Below are positions 1 to 10,699 of a stretch of DNA of 64,000 nucleotides, piece after piece. The stretch spans positions 10,679,840 through 10,743,839 of the forward strand of contig CM070628.1 of the NCBI GenBank assembly GCA_036346255.1. Direction: 5' to 3'. The position numbers and the translations under genes were made by a program. The notes under the pieces are model-generated. The model was not told where the DNA came from. It did no database searches and worked only from the letters and a program-made list of their open reading frames with translations. This stretch comes from Ampelocalamus luodianensis (Eukaryota; Streptophyta; Magnoliopsida; Poales; Poaceae). Every line of letters starts with the position of its first letter. The stretch's first letter is position 1.

Positions 1-241
1 ATACTCGACGATGCTCGGCTGGTCCTCAGTGGCCAATGATTCCGCACTCTGCCCGATCCTTACCGCACGAGGGGCATGTACAATACATGTTAGACTCACG
101 TGGTAGTTACATCCTCCGCTTAGACTCCAAATCACTCGAGACACCGTCTAAATTCCTACCCGTCCAATGCACGATAGCTTCAAAGAACACACAAAAAAAC
201 TTTGTATTTCAACCCTTTAATATTTCCAATTCAGCCGCTAC
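1..241. other. Left edge, no gene recognised
   Basis: I see no recognisable coding sequence, RNA gene or terminal repeat here. A 100-codon open frame beginning at 36 runs on into the adjacent transposon and has no domain character. Confidence 0.4.
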
Positions 242-250
242 TTTCTTTCT

Positions 251-753
251 AGGAAAAATTGGCTATAGTGTACCCAACTTTTGTGCTATTTTCTCCAGGA
301 TACTTATTCTTTTTTGTGTTTTTGCTGAAAAACACTAAACTTTAGTGACTCTTTGCCGTAGAACATTTTGCCCATTAACATATAATATCTGGCTAACAGA
401 AAAGAGAGAAAGTCGGTGAAAAATCTATTTTGCCTCTGGCCCTTTGAAAAATTTTGGGATGTCACGGGAGCTCAGTATCAACGGCAGCAGTGTAAGAGGT
501 GCTCTAGGCCCAGCGGGAGAAGAGGAGAAGATGAGGAGGGAAGCAAGAGGAGGAAGCGGAAGAGATAGGGGCAAAACAAACTTTTCACCCACCTTTTCTC
601 TCCTTTCTCCTCTCTCATTTGGATATTATATTTTAATGGCGGAGTGTCTCATGATAAAGAGCCACCAAAGTTTAGCGGGCTCCAGCAAAGACATAAAAAG
701 ACAGTGTCTTGGAGAAAATGCCACAAAAGTTGATGTTTTATAGCCAATTTTGC
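251..753. mobile_element. Non-autonomous MULE-type TIR element (about 0.5 kb)
   Basis: The ends are long imperfect inverted repeats of well over 100 bp. The left end starts AGGAAAAATTGGCTATAG and the reverse complement of the right end starts GCAAAATTGGCTATA; both continue with matching blocks (ACTTTTGTG, ATTTTCTCCA, CTAAACTTTAGTG/CTAAACTTTGGTG). Flanks TTTCTTTCT (242-250) and ATTCTTTCT (754-762) match at 8 of 9 positions, fitting a Mutator-type 9-bp duplication. The short centre codes for nothing recognisable. Two related elements lie at 50930-52384 and from about 56586. MULE assignment rests on TIR length and TSD size. Confidence 0.75.
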
Positions 754-762
754 ATTCTTTCT

Positions 763-1900
763 ATTTATTACTTTAGTGTGTTTCATCAAGACACGTATAG
801 AACCCTAAAAATAGAAAACTTTTACAAACTAGACCCTTGGCCCACCTATCCGCCACGCACCCCTCACCTTTTCTTCTCTCCCCCCGCTCTCTCCTCCCTC
901 TCCCCCTCTCTCTCTTCTTCATTCCCCCTTCCTCCCTTACTGATTCACTAACCCTGGCCCCACCATTGCCACCGCTGTCGCCTACCGTCCGGATCTAGTA
1001 TTCACTGCGCTCGCCTGGCCCGGATCCTCATCGTGGCTCCAACCTCCGCCACCGTCCCTCTCTGCGTTGACATCTCCCCCGGCCTCCTCTATGCCGGTGC
1101 CGCCCTCCTCGCTGGCTCGCCAGATCCATCTGCCGCCGACCTTGCCTCGCCTAAGTCCGGCTCGCTAGATCGCACGTCCTCGTCTTGGCCCCGAAGCTCT
1201 AGTCGTTCCAGCCTCGGCACCCACACATGCCCTGAAGCGACGAATGGATGGCTACGATTGGGTCCGTGCGTGCGTGTATGCTCGCTCTGCACGTACAGAA
1301 TCATGCGGTGGTATTTGGATCATACTTGTCAATACCATTCCGGAGGCTATACCGGTTTGAATCTTAGAATAGTACATTCTGGTACCGGCCCATACCGATG
1401 TACCGTTCCAAAGTTTAATACAATAATATATGTTTATAAGTACATATATGTTTAATTATTTATACACTAAATTTTACTTGTAATATTACTCTAAATACAT
1501 AGTAGTAGAATCAAATATAACATAAATTTCAATAGATTCATATTATCAATTCCGTCGATATAGCTGGTATTATCCGATATCGAAGCTGATATCATTGATA
1601 TTAGCTGGTATCCAGTTGGTACGGTCATATCGGTCGGTACTGAAAGATACTGATAAGTTTGATTTCGATACAGCCAACTTGTACTTGCAAAGGCCGTGCG
1701 TGTTGCTGGCCTTTTGCTTTTTGCTTGCCTCGTCAAACGGAGACGGGGGATCATTGGATACACGTCCTCTTCCATGTGGGGAGAGAGAGAGAGATTGACG
1801 CCCTTACATTTCCACAAGGCCCAAAAGGCAATTCCCAAGGCGAGATGACACACGACCCAAAACTGAGGACAAGTGGACAACCATCTGGCCCAGTAGCCTG
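763..1900. other. Intergenic stretch with pyrimidine-rich and AT-rich blocks
   Basis: 840-930 is a CT-rich tract and 1000-1250 is GC-rich without a convincing frame. 1300-1680 is AT-rich with scattered GGTAC, CCGGT, GATATC and two AGCTGGTAT motifs. This resembles a decayed repeat, but I could not define its ends or a TSD. No gene is supported. Confidence 0.4.
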
Positions 1901-2042
1901 TTAGCACCCACGAAAACAGGGTGCAAACAGTATGGAAAATGCGACCCCCGAAATTAAAACAGTCCCTCCCGAGTCCTTTCTCGTCCGCCGTCGCGCGACG
2001 AAATCGCCTAAAACCCACGAAAGAACGAGCACCGCAAGGAGG

Positions 2043-2387
2043 ATGGCGGATGCCAACGGCGGCGGCGGAGGTGGCGCCGGGGTTCGCCGGCCGCTGGGGC
2101 TGCTGGCGAACGCGGCGAAGCGGAAGGATGGGTTCGTGCAGCTGCTCCTGATGTCGGGCATCCTCATGATGAGCCTGCGGTCCCTGGGCCAGAAGCACCG
2201 CCTCCGCGACCTCGCCGACGACGCCGCCGACCTCCGCCACGAGCGCGACCACCTCTCCCTCCGCATGCGCGACCTCCAGGACGCGCTCCACCGCGAGGCC
2301 GACGCCGACGCCTCCGGCGCCCTCGCCCCCCACCTCCGCCGCATCTTCGCCGCCCACCCCGCCACCCCCGCTGCCGACGACCAGTAG
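2043..2387 (+). CDS. Small plant-specific membrane-anchored coiled-coil protein (114 aa)
   Basis: This is the only apparently intact protein gene in the window; its coding region is a single exon. Residues 1-14 are Gly/Ala-rich, followed by a basic stretch (RRPLGLLANAAKRKDG, 15-30). A short hydrophobic segment spans about 31-45 (FVQLLLMSGILMMSL). A charged heptad-like helix runs about 52-90, rich in Asp, Arg, His and Leu, with an Ala/Pro-rich tail. This suggests a protein anchored by one short membrane helix with a coiled-coil domain, possibly oligomeric. I recall similar uncharacterised small proteins in plants but cannot assign a function. The start at 2043 is chosen over an in-frame ATG at 1932 because it has a GGAGG-ATGG context and because the upstream residues look like translated leader. 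Third positions are strongly GC-biased, typical of grass genes and unlike the AT-rich surroundings. Confidence 0.75.
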   Translation: MADANGGGGGGAGVRRPLGLLANAAKRKDGFVQLLLMSGILMMSLRSLGQKHRLRDLADDAADLRHERDHLSLRMRDLQDALHREADADASGALAPHLRRIFAAHPATPAADDQ

Positions 2388-2954
2388 CTCGTTCCACCCC
2401 AAATCTTCTCCGCGTTCTTGTTCCTTGTTGTCGTCGCCTGTTTAATCTTGAGATCCTTGCGAGTGGCCCGTATATCTGCCACGTGAGCCTTGGCCGTGCA
2501 CGCGATGTGTTTGTGGAAATGCAGCAGAGGCTGCCAGACTACATCTTACTGACGAACAATTTGTCACCTATTTATACCTCGCACCGCATCGTTGAGGCTT
2601 AAACTTTGTTTTTTTTTATCGATCAATTCTCCATTTCCCCCTATATTGAGTTTGATGATTTCTGAGCTGCTTGTCGCGTTTAAATTATCTGATCCTGTCT
2701 GTGTCGAGATCATTAAAAGATGTATTGTTCTTGTGCATTTTAACCGTAGCTTCATACATCCGTATAGTAGTGCACTCATTGCTCGTCCCCAGTCAATACA
2801 AATGTTTCTCAGATAATACATAAATCATAAAGAGCTTTTCGTAACACAGCAAAACCCTTCCCAACCTCAAAAAATTTTGGCAAAAAAAAAAAACCAGTAT
2901 ATAATAGGTATATTAGATGTATACACTAATAAGTGGGCTCAAAAATATGTATGC
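2388..2954. other. 3' flank of the 114-aa gene, no further gene
   Basis: AT-rich sequence consistent with a 3' UTR and flank (T-runs near 2610, AT-rich near 2815-2840). I see no unambiguous polyadenylation signal and no additional coding sequence before the MULE repeat begins. Confidence 0.4.
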
Positions 2955-3760
2955 GAGTTTTTGCCGGATACGGTCAGTTTTGAACCGGTATTTACATTTC
3001 TAACCACGTTTCAACTGTATTTGCAAATATAGCAACTCGAGCGCACGGCCACCGTGCGCCCGCGCCGACGTCGCGACACGTACCGTGGCGCACGCCCGCC
3101 CGCGCCGCGCCCGTTGGCGCCAACTCCCCGAAGCCGACTTGCTCTGCGGCGCACGACCACCCCGCGCCGCCACCTCGGCCCCGTCGCCACGTCACCCGCG
3201 CGAGCCAGTGCATCGCTCGACGCCGCAGGCTAACCATGCACCCACGGGCAAAAAAAAATCACTATTGCGGGGGAGCGTTGCCACCCCGCTCCCCCGCAAT
3301 AGTACCCCTAGGGTTAACTAGCCGGTTAGGGTTAGGGGGTTAGGGTTAGTAATTAGGTTAGGTTAATTAGATAATTAGTTAGAGTATGAAATTTGAAGGA
3401 ATTTTAAAATATAGCAAATGAGTTCAAAAATTTATGAAATTTTTTGTATAGCCTCCTGACAAAGTGTACTTGCTTGTGTAAATTTTTCATAATTTTATCC
3501 ATTCGGAATTGTTATCGCTACTTCGTATGACTGTCGCGTTCGTACGAATCAATAAACGTAGAAAATAAGCTCCAAAAAATTTAAATTTTATTTCGAAGGG
3601 TACTCACGCAGTGGACTTGATTGTGTAATATTTTAGCAATTTTATATGTGTTCTGATATTGTCTAAAAAAATTAGAATTTAAGTCGCGAGAATTTGGATT
3701 TTTATGTTTGAAAATTAGGGTTTCATGATTTCATGTGACTTGGAATGTATTTGAGATTTG
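2955..3760 (+). repeat. Left terminal inverted repeat of the MULE
   Basis: An inverted copy of 8048-8831. It contains a GC-rich outer third, a short GGTTAGGG-containing patch (about 3322-3348) and an AT-rich inner part ending TTGGAATGTATTTGAGA. Confidence 0.8.
3262..3303. repeat. Near-perfect GC hairpin within the left MULE arm
   Basis: ACTATTGCGGGGGAGCG is followed by an 8-base loop and its reverse complement CGCTCCCCCGCAATAGT. The right arm has a degenerate counterpart near 8494-8531 (ACTATTGCGGGGGCGGG ... CCCATAATAGT). Confidence 0.8.
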
Positions 3761-3844
3761 AGATTGTGCGCAAATTAAGCCATAAATTTGGTGCACAATC
3801 TCAAATCTCAAATACATTCAAGTCACATGAAATCATGAAACCCT
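3717..3844. repeat. Fold-back at the inner end of the left MULE arm
   Basis: AGGGTTTCATGATTTCATG ... GAGATTGTGC is mirrored after a short spacer by GCACAATCTC ... CATGAAATCATGAAACCCT, making a stem of about 50 bp. The inner end of the arm is thus present twice in opposite orientation on the left side, so three copies exist in the element, counting the right arm. Confidence 0.85.
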
Positions 3845-3886
3845 AATATCAAAACCTAAAATCCAAATATCGAGACATTTCTTGAG

Positions 3887-6800
3887 TTACATTTTGGTGA
3901 TATACATGTCTTGATATCTGAAGTTGTCAGTGTAGAAGTCCATAGTGGGTATCGTAGAATTTTGCATTTGTACATAACAAACAAGACAGAAAAACTTGAA
4001 ATTATGACCTTTGAATAACGGCCAGGATGAGCTGGGTCTATTGGGACAATCCTTCATTGAGTGCCTAGGGTTTTGCATATCCCGCACTTGATTGTGCGGC
4101 TAATCTTTGTGCGTCGACTAGCATCCATGTCGTGCAGGCGCCCGCGTCTGCCGTCGCCCCTTCCCTATTCTCTTCAAGTCCCTGTTGGGACCTCATTGCA
4201 CCATGTCCGGCCAAAGATCCTTATAGTTCATTTCCAAGCCGTACGAGTGAAACTCTCCACTCCATGTACCGAATAGGTGTTGCATGTCGTAGTACTCAGA
4301 GATGTACGGTGTAGCCATCTGCTGTATTTGTGCACATGCCTTGTACACGTGTGAGCATGGCTTGTGGAGGAGCTTCGGCTTGTTGCAGGTGCATGTCGCC
4401 ACATCACCCAGGGTGCATGCCTGTTTTCTTTTCCCCCCCTTGCATGATTGTTGACGTATTTCTTTCGAAGCTTGATCTCGTACTTTCGCCTGAGGCCGTC
4501 GATCACCCGGATGTCGTGCATTCGAGCCTTCTCCATCTTCTAGTCCGTGTGTCTCTACATGTCCTCGGACCACTGCTTGCCTTCGTCCATCTGTCTCTTG
4601 GCTGCGGTGGCTCTATTGATGAAATAACCAACAGTGCGAGTCCATGCCTCCTGAACGATCGCGGTGATAGGGAGGCCGCGCACACCTTTGAGGACGCTAT
4701 TGTAGACCTCGGACATGTTGGTCGTCATAATCCCGTACCTCGCTGTAACACCCCAACTCACAAAGTGCCTGGAATGCTACTGGAATTATACTATTCTAGC
4801 ACAAACTACCAATTTTTGGCAGAATCTTCTTTGTTTAAACAGCTATACTGAGAGTTCAACAACAAATCATGGCCTTTAACAATATTTCTCATAATCAAGT
4901 CTACTCATTCATGCATGATAATCAAATGAACATACCAAGACTGGCACCCTCATTATTACAAATAATCAGATACTCAAACCAAAACCATATATGGTGATAA
5001 CCAAACAGTTTATTTATTTCTAAATTGGTGCTAAGTGGCAAACGCCTTAAGAGTGTGAGGTAGTGAGTGCAACAACTTCTATTCCCTCCCATGCATGTCG
5101 TTCCTGCCTCTGGTACCTAAAACACATTAAAGCAAGGGTGAGCCTAAAGACTCAGCAAGTATCAACAAGGCCATAAACAAGAACACAAACATAGCATCGA
5201 TGATCCTCAATTAACATCACACTAAACATAGCCATTTAATTCATGATATGCAACTAATGCAATGCTCCTTTGAACTTTATCTCTTTCGCATTTTACGTGT
5301 AATGCGGGGTATACAACAATCATTGTATACTCTTGCACATGCCTTCTAGCACGAGGGACCAATAACCTATATATCACATGTATAGGGACCTTTGCCCATC
5401 ATCTTAATGATGGGGACCTCTTTGTTCATTAGCCCACATTCCACGAATGTAGGGACCTCAACCCGTCATCTACATGCGGGGACCTCATCTGATGTGCTTG
5501 GTCACCACGTGACCAAGGCACTGTATGCTCTCAACATGCATATGCACCATGATAACATTTTCATATGCAGGAATACAACATATTCTCATTGGCACGGAAG
5601 CAATAACAACATGCGGAAGAACCTTTAACCATAACTAGCAGTCATCAAATTAAACAGTAACTCATCTCATAAACAGGCATACATGGCTATATGATCAAGA
5701 TACACCACAATCATATCATGCAAGCATACATATATTATAGCCCGAATACTTGCCTTAATCGTGCGAGAACGGTAGACGCGACGAGGGTGCTACCCCTGGG
5801 ACCACGCTCCCACCTGAATTTTAAGATAACGCAATCTAAGACCAACATACTGAACCAAGAGCATAATAACAACACAAATGAACTTACTAGACCCCCCAAG
5901 TGTTTCCCAACTTCCAATTTTTAGCGATCGATTTGGCGCACACTGTAGACAGTCAACTTCTAAAATACATAACTTTCTGCTCAGGAATCCAAATAAGATG
6001 ATCTTAGACTTTCTGAAAAGGTAATTAAATTACCTAAATAAACCTAGTTGGGGAGCCCTTTTGATTCGTCCATTTACTTCCCCTACCAAGCCAATCTACA
6101 GAACATCAGAATTCACGTCGGGTTCTCTGGACAGTGCACTAAAACCACCATAACTTTTGCTACGAAAGTCCGAATCTTGCGTTCTTTATCTTTCTGAAAA
6201 GGTATAGAAATTACCCACATTTTTTGTTATATTGAGATCCTCTTATTTCATCCTTAACTAATAGATTAATTCAGATTTCTACAGACTGTCCCAATACTGA
6301 CAGATCAGCAGGACAGCGATACTAAAAAAAATTCATAACTTTCTAACCGTTAATCGGATTTGAGCGTTCTTGGTGGCCAATGAAAGCTAAGAACAATACC
6401 TACAAAACTCTAGGAGATCAAAACTCCTAATTCTGCACCTAAGGTCACGAAAACCGTCGCACAACTTACTGGACAGTACTAAACGTTTACCGGCAGCAAG
6501 ACGATCTAACGCAACTAAATGGATTCGCAACTAAAACCCATCAAACAGCGGAAACGCCGTTACCCTTGAAGACCAGCGGGGCGGCGATGATCTAGCCTCG
6601 AAGACGATCCTCTCCTTGTCCCTCCCCTCCTTCTCCTTCTTGAACAACAGCCCCGCGAAGAGCCTCGCCTTCCTCCTCCAACAGCAGGCAGGAGGGCAGC
6701 AGGGTGGAGGCGACTTGGGGAGGATTGGGGGCAAGGGGAGAGGTAGGCAGCCAAGGGAGATGGGGAGGCGGCAGCCAATGGGAGGAGTGGGGGGGGCGGC

Positions 6801-8040
6801 CAAAGGGAGAGGGGAGGGGCAGCCTAGGTTTTAGGGGAGGTGGCGCCCCCCCTCCACTTGGCCGGCCACCCACATGGGCCAGGGGCCCAAGCCCAAGTTG
6901 TGATGAAATAGCGTTTTCCCCCCTCTCTGACTATTAAATTGTGCATTTTCTACTTGGCCCTTCCCGAAACTCCAAATAATTCTCTCCCGAACATTTAATC
7001 TCTCCCGAAAATTCACTTATCCCACCTTCGGGATATTACACTCGCACTGTCTGTGTCATAGAGGAGGGACCATTTCTCCAATTCAGGAGCGTGGCCATTA
7101 ATCCACTCGGAGAAGCTTATGGCGCTACTGGGTTGCTCCCCCTCGATGTGGACTCCCTTGTATGCATCATAGTCCGGTGTTCGAGGTCTCTCCAAATAGA
7201 CTCAAACTTCCGTCTCTGGTTCTGCAGACACAATGCCTTGAACGTCTTCATGAGTTCTTGACTGCAGAACCGCGTGAACAAGTTAGATGCAAGATGCCTC
7301 ATGCACCACCTAGGTTGCATGTCGTTCCACTGGTGAGATGGATCCGTCGCACACTGCATGATGTTGATTGCCGCCAACAACCCAGCATTGCGATGCGTGA
7401 TTAGCGAGCGTTGGGCGGTCTCCACCCGCGCCCTCTTCATGTTCTTCAAGAACCACAGCCAGCTGGATGTGTTCTCACTCTCCACAATGGCAAATGCCAT
7501 CGGGAGAAGCTGGTCATTCGCATCGGCCGCCACCGCGGTGAGGATAGTGCCCTTGTACCTCCCCGTAAGGAAAGTATCATCCATCGTTAGCACGGGACGG
7601 CAGAACTTGAAGCCCCCGATGGCCTGAGCGAAAGCCCAGAACACCCGGTCCAGTATGAAGTGGTTGGGACCTTTGCCAGCATCTTCACGGTCAAGCTTGT
7701 TTATGTACGTGCCGGGGTTTGATTCGGCAATCTGGTGAAGCAATCTCGGCACAAGGTTGTACGCCTCTTTGTATGTCCCGTACATAGTCTCGATGACCTT
7801 CTCCTTGGCTCGTCGGACCTTGCTGCAGCTAATGGATAGCCAACCTTATTGGCGACTTCCGACATCAATAGCTTGGGGGAGATAGACACGTCCGCCTCAA
7901 CTAGGTGTGTGATGAGGTTTGCAACATATGCGGAAGTCACGTTCGATCTTTGCTTGTGAGGGCTCGCTAAGCTCGCAAGTGTGGTCGATCGGCTCCTTCA
8001 TTGTGAAGATGGCCTCGCGAGTTTTTAATTCTCGCATAAC
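3887..8040 (-). pseudogene. MULE (mudrA-like) transposase pseudogene, split by a solo LTR
   Basis: The minus-strand coding pieces lie at 7041-8040 and 3887-4743 and are contiguous apart from the LTR at 4744-7040. The first piece carries the MULE transposase core with TMDDTFLTGRYKG (DD at 7576-7581) followed by the LLPMAFAIVESE block. The second piece begins with an R-NMSEVYN-like block, then a SWIM zinc finger (CxC ... CSH, about 4345-4400). It ends in a zinc knuckle (C-x2-C-x4-H-x4-C, about 4044-4086) that is only readable across a frame change. Frame changes also occur near 7800 and between about 4500 and 4573, and the N-terminus before 7940 is in a different frame. Function would have been cut-and-paste transposition of the surrounding long-TIR element; this copy cannot make a full protein. 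Confidence 0.8.
4744..7040 (+). mobile_element. Solo LTR (gypsy-type) inside the MULE transposase
   Basis: A 2,297-bp sequence starts TGTAACACCCCAAC and ends CTTCGGGATATTACA. It is flanked by the exact 5-bp duplication CTCGC (4739-4743 and 7041-7045). No internal region, PBS or polypurine tract is present, so this is a solo LTR left by recombination between two LTRs. TGTAACA-type ends are common in grass Ty3/gypsy LTRs; plus orientation is inferred from that end. Removing it with one TSD copy rejoins the transposase halves. 6530-6850 is a GC-rich block with no convincing gene. Confidence 0.9.
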
Positions 8041-8047
8041 GATCAGA

Positions 8048-8831
8048 CAAATCTCAAATACATTCCAAATCACATGAAATCATGAAACCTAATTTTGAAA
8101 CATAAAAATCCAAATTCTTGCGACTTAAATTCTAATTTTTTAGACAATATCGAACACATATAAAATTGCTAAAATATTACACAATCAAGTCCATCTGCGT
8201 GAGTACCCTTCAAAATAAAATTCAAATTTTTGGAGCTTATTTTCTCGTTTATTGATTAAATGCGACGCGAGCAGTCATACGAGTAGCGATAACAATTCGA
8301 ATGGATAAAATTATGAAAAATTTACACAATCAAGTACAACGTGTCGGGAGGCTATACAAAAATTTCATAATTTTTGAACTCATTGCTATATTTTAAAATT
8401 TCTTTAAATTTCAGACTCTAACTAATTATCTAATTAACCTAACCTAATTACTAACCTAACTCCCTAACCCTAACAGGCTAGTTAACCTAGGGTACTATTG
8501 CGGGGGCGGGTGGCAGCGCTCCCATAATAGTGATTTTTTTGCCGTGGCGCATGGTGACTGCGGCGCGGAGCGCGACACGGCTGCGGGCGGGGTGGCGTGT
8601 GACGGGTGAGGTGGTGGGCGCGGGGTGGTCGTGGCGCCGCGAGGCGATGCAACTTCGGGGAGTTAGCGCCAACAGGGCAGGCGAGGGTGGGCGTGCGCCG
8701 CGTAGTGCGTGTCGCGGCGTCGTGCGAGCGCCACGGTGGTGTCGCCCGAGTTGCTATATTTGCAAATATAGTTAAAATGTGGTTAGAAATGTAAATGCCG
8801 ATTCAAAACTGACCGTATTCGGCAAAAGCTC
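8048..8831 (-). repeat. Right terminal inverted repeat of the MULE
   Basis: An inverted counterpart of 2955-3760, with several substitutions and short indels. Its outer end is GGCAAAAGCTC at 8821-8831. Confidence 0.8.
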
Positions 8832-8865
8832 TCAACATCCGGTCCAATTCAGCCCGTCCCACACA

Positions 8866-9700
8866 ATCTCTCTTCCAATCTTGCTCAATAATGGTATAAA
8901 GAAACTAATTATGGATGAGTCTCCCTATGCTTATTATATTCATTGCTTTGCCCATCAACTCTAATTAACTCTTTGCTGTTGCTAAGGAGAATGGCGATTA
9001 TGTTTGGTTGTTTCAGCAACTTTCATATGTCTTGAATGTTATTGTGATGTTTTGTAAAAAAGATACAAATGCTTCAAGTAACTCAAGCTAAGTGGATTGT
9101 TAAAGCATCAGAATTAGGTGAGATTGAAACTGGAGGGGGTTTGCATCAAGAGACGGGCCTAGGTAAGTCAAGTGATACTCATTGGGGATCCCACTAGAAA
9201 ACTGCTATGCATGACATCTTTTTGTATCCTTCAATCCGGCAAGTTTTTATAAAGATTTGAGAAGACCACACTTCAAGCACAGATATTATACAAGCTCAAA
9301 CAATGTTGACATCATTTGAGTTTGTTTTCATGGCACACTTGTTGCTAACTATATTTGGGTACACAGATGACTTAAATAATGCTTTGCAAAAGAGGAATCA
9401 AGATATTGTTAATGCTATTGATCTCATATACTTGACAAAGACTCAATTACAGTTATTGCGAGAGGGTGATGGATGAGAAACTTTTTTTAAAGATGCCACT
9501 TCCTTTTGTGTGAAGTATGAGATCAAAGTTGCTAAAATGGATGATTTCTATATGTCAGTTGCAAAATCCAAAGAATTCTTTGAAAAAGTCAAGAATCTCC
9601 ATCGCTTTCATGCTAACATGTTTTTAAGTGTGATTGACAGACAACTTCGAGAGATTAATGACTGTTTTGATGAGGTAAACACAGATTTTCTTCTGGCCTT
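8866..9700 (+). pseudogene. DUF4371 / hAT-like transposase fragment, decayed
   Basis: Reading across frame changes gives blocks typical of plant TTF-zinc-finger/DUF4371 proteins, which are domesticated or decayed hAT transposases. These are YYIHCFAHQL at about 8929-8961, a DT-WGSH block near 9176-9195 (canonical TRWGSHY), FGYTDDLNNALQKR near 9357-9395 and a longer clean stretch from 9510 to 9700. In-frame stops and frameshifts are frequent (for example near 8964, 9200 and 9476), so no protein can be made. The N-terminal zinc finger and the C-terminal hAT dimerisation region are absent. Family assignment is from motif memory. Confidence 0.6.
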
Positions 9701-9839
9701 CTGCCAACCTTCACTTGCACACACGTTCCAACACAGTGCTCACCTCATCTCAAGCATCTCAAATCCCTGCACAAAGTTGCATTGAAAAACCACCTCATCT
9801 TCATCGTCATGTCATGCCACTCATAGCTGCCATCTCATT

Positions 9840-10587
9840 AAGGACTGGTTTGAGACGGCTTCGGGTTCGACTTTTCGCTATGAAAAGCCAGAAGTTGTGC
9901 CAAACATACAGCTTTCTCCAGCCGTTTTTGGAAAAGTTGAAAGTCGTTTTCAACGTGGGGAAGCCGGAAGTCGACTTGGGGCAGCTCCCAACGGCTTTAG
10001 CGGGATAGGGTTTCAATTTTAGTTGGAGAAATTTACCCCCTACCACGTATATAACCCCAATCCCCACAGGCCTCCGCCCGCCCACCTGAACCCTAACCCT
10101 AGTCACGCCGCCTCCTCCCACTTGCCCGCGCCGCCGTGCGCCCTGCGCCTACTCCCGCCGGCTCCCTCCTTCTGCGCCCCCGATCGCCTCCCTCCCACTC
10201 CGGTCGGCCTCCTCCTCCCTCGGTGTCGGCGCCCCAGTCTGTCTCCTCCTCCGTCGGTGCCAGCGCCCTGACCGGCCTCCTCCCTAAGCGCTGCCCCAGC
10301 TTCCCTTTTCCTCTCTCTCCAGCGATGTTAATTGTTGTTAATTATCGTTAATTGCTATTAGTTATAGTTAATTGTCATCAATTACCGTTAATTATTGTTA
10401 ATTGTGGTTAATTGTCGTTAGCTGTCATCATTTGCCTCGTGGGCATTTCAGACATATTTCAATCCAGAAGCTCCAGCCAGTTTACCTAAAAGTCAGATTG
10501 CCAAACAACAAATGTATTCAGTTTAGCTATTCAGCCTAGTCGAAAGCTATTTTTCAGAAAAGCAGTAGTCATGCCAAACAGGCCCTG
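9840..10587. mobile_element. Possible small TIR element with TGTTTGGC-type ends
   Basis: The left end AGGACTGGTTTGAGACGG and the reverse complement of the right end AGGGCCTGTTTGGCATG are alike. Both are followed by AAAAGC/TTTTC-rich subterminal sequence (CTATGAAAAGCCAG versus GCTTTTCTGAAAAATAGC). No target duplication could be identified. The interior holds a CT-rich block and a decamer tandem repeat. Ends are uncertain. Confidence 0.4.
10331..10430. repeat. Decamer tandem repeat (about 10 copies)
   Basis: Ten-base units related to ATTGTYGTTA run in exact 10-bp register from 10331 to 10430 with substitutions but no indels, for example ATTGTTGTTA, ATTATCGTTA, ATTGTGGTTA, ATTGTCGTTA. Confidence 0.85.
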
Positions 10588-10699
10588 AAAGCTACATCGC
10601 TCGTCTCCCTCATCTAGCTCCGTGTCGTCTGCACAGTCCACCTCTTCTTGATAGCCCTCCTCTCAGTCGTAGCGACCACCTTGTACCTCATGCACCCAT

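Larger units (their letters stand above)
2955..8831 (-). mobile_element. MULE with very long terminal inverted repeats
   Basis: The left arm (2955-3760) and right arm (8048-8831) are inverted copies of about 800 bp. The ends read GAGTTTTTGCC and, reverse-complemented, GAGCTTTTGCC. They continue through matching blocks such as ATACGGTCAGTTTTGAA, TTTGCAAATATAGCAACTCG and a GC-rich section, then an AT-rich section. Between the arms lies a decayed minus-strand MULE transposase gene, itself cut by a solo LTR. I found no matching 9-bp target duplication (left flank TATGTATGC, right flank TCAACATCC), so either the exact ends are slightly off or a flank has been rearranged. Long-TIR MULEs are a known class; the boundary precision here is my estimate. 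Confidence 0.75.

Noticed and set aside
1932..2387. 151-codon version of the small gene starting at an upstream ATG
   Set aside because: The additional N-terminus is translated leader in character; the 2043 ATG has better context and a family-like start.
3322..3348. TTAGGG units resembling vertebrate-type telomere repeats in the MULE arm (complement near 8459-8476)
   Set aside because: Only a few interrupted units in both arms of an inverted repeat; plant telomeres are TTTAGGG, and the patch is part of the transposon arm.
7117..7785. 222-codon frame as an intact MULE-derived gene
   Set aside because: Its neighbouring domains are frame-shifted or separated by the solo LTR, so it is a fragment of a dead transposase.
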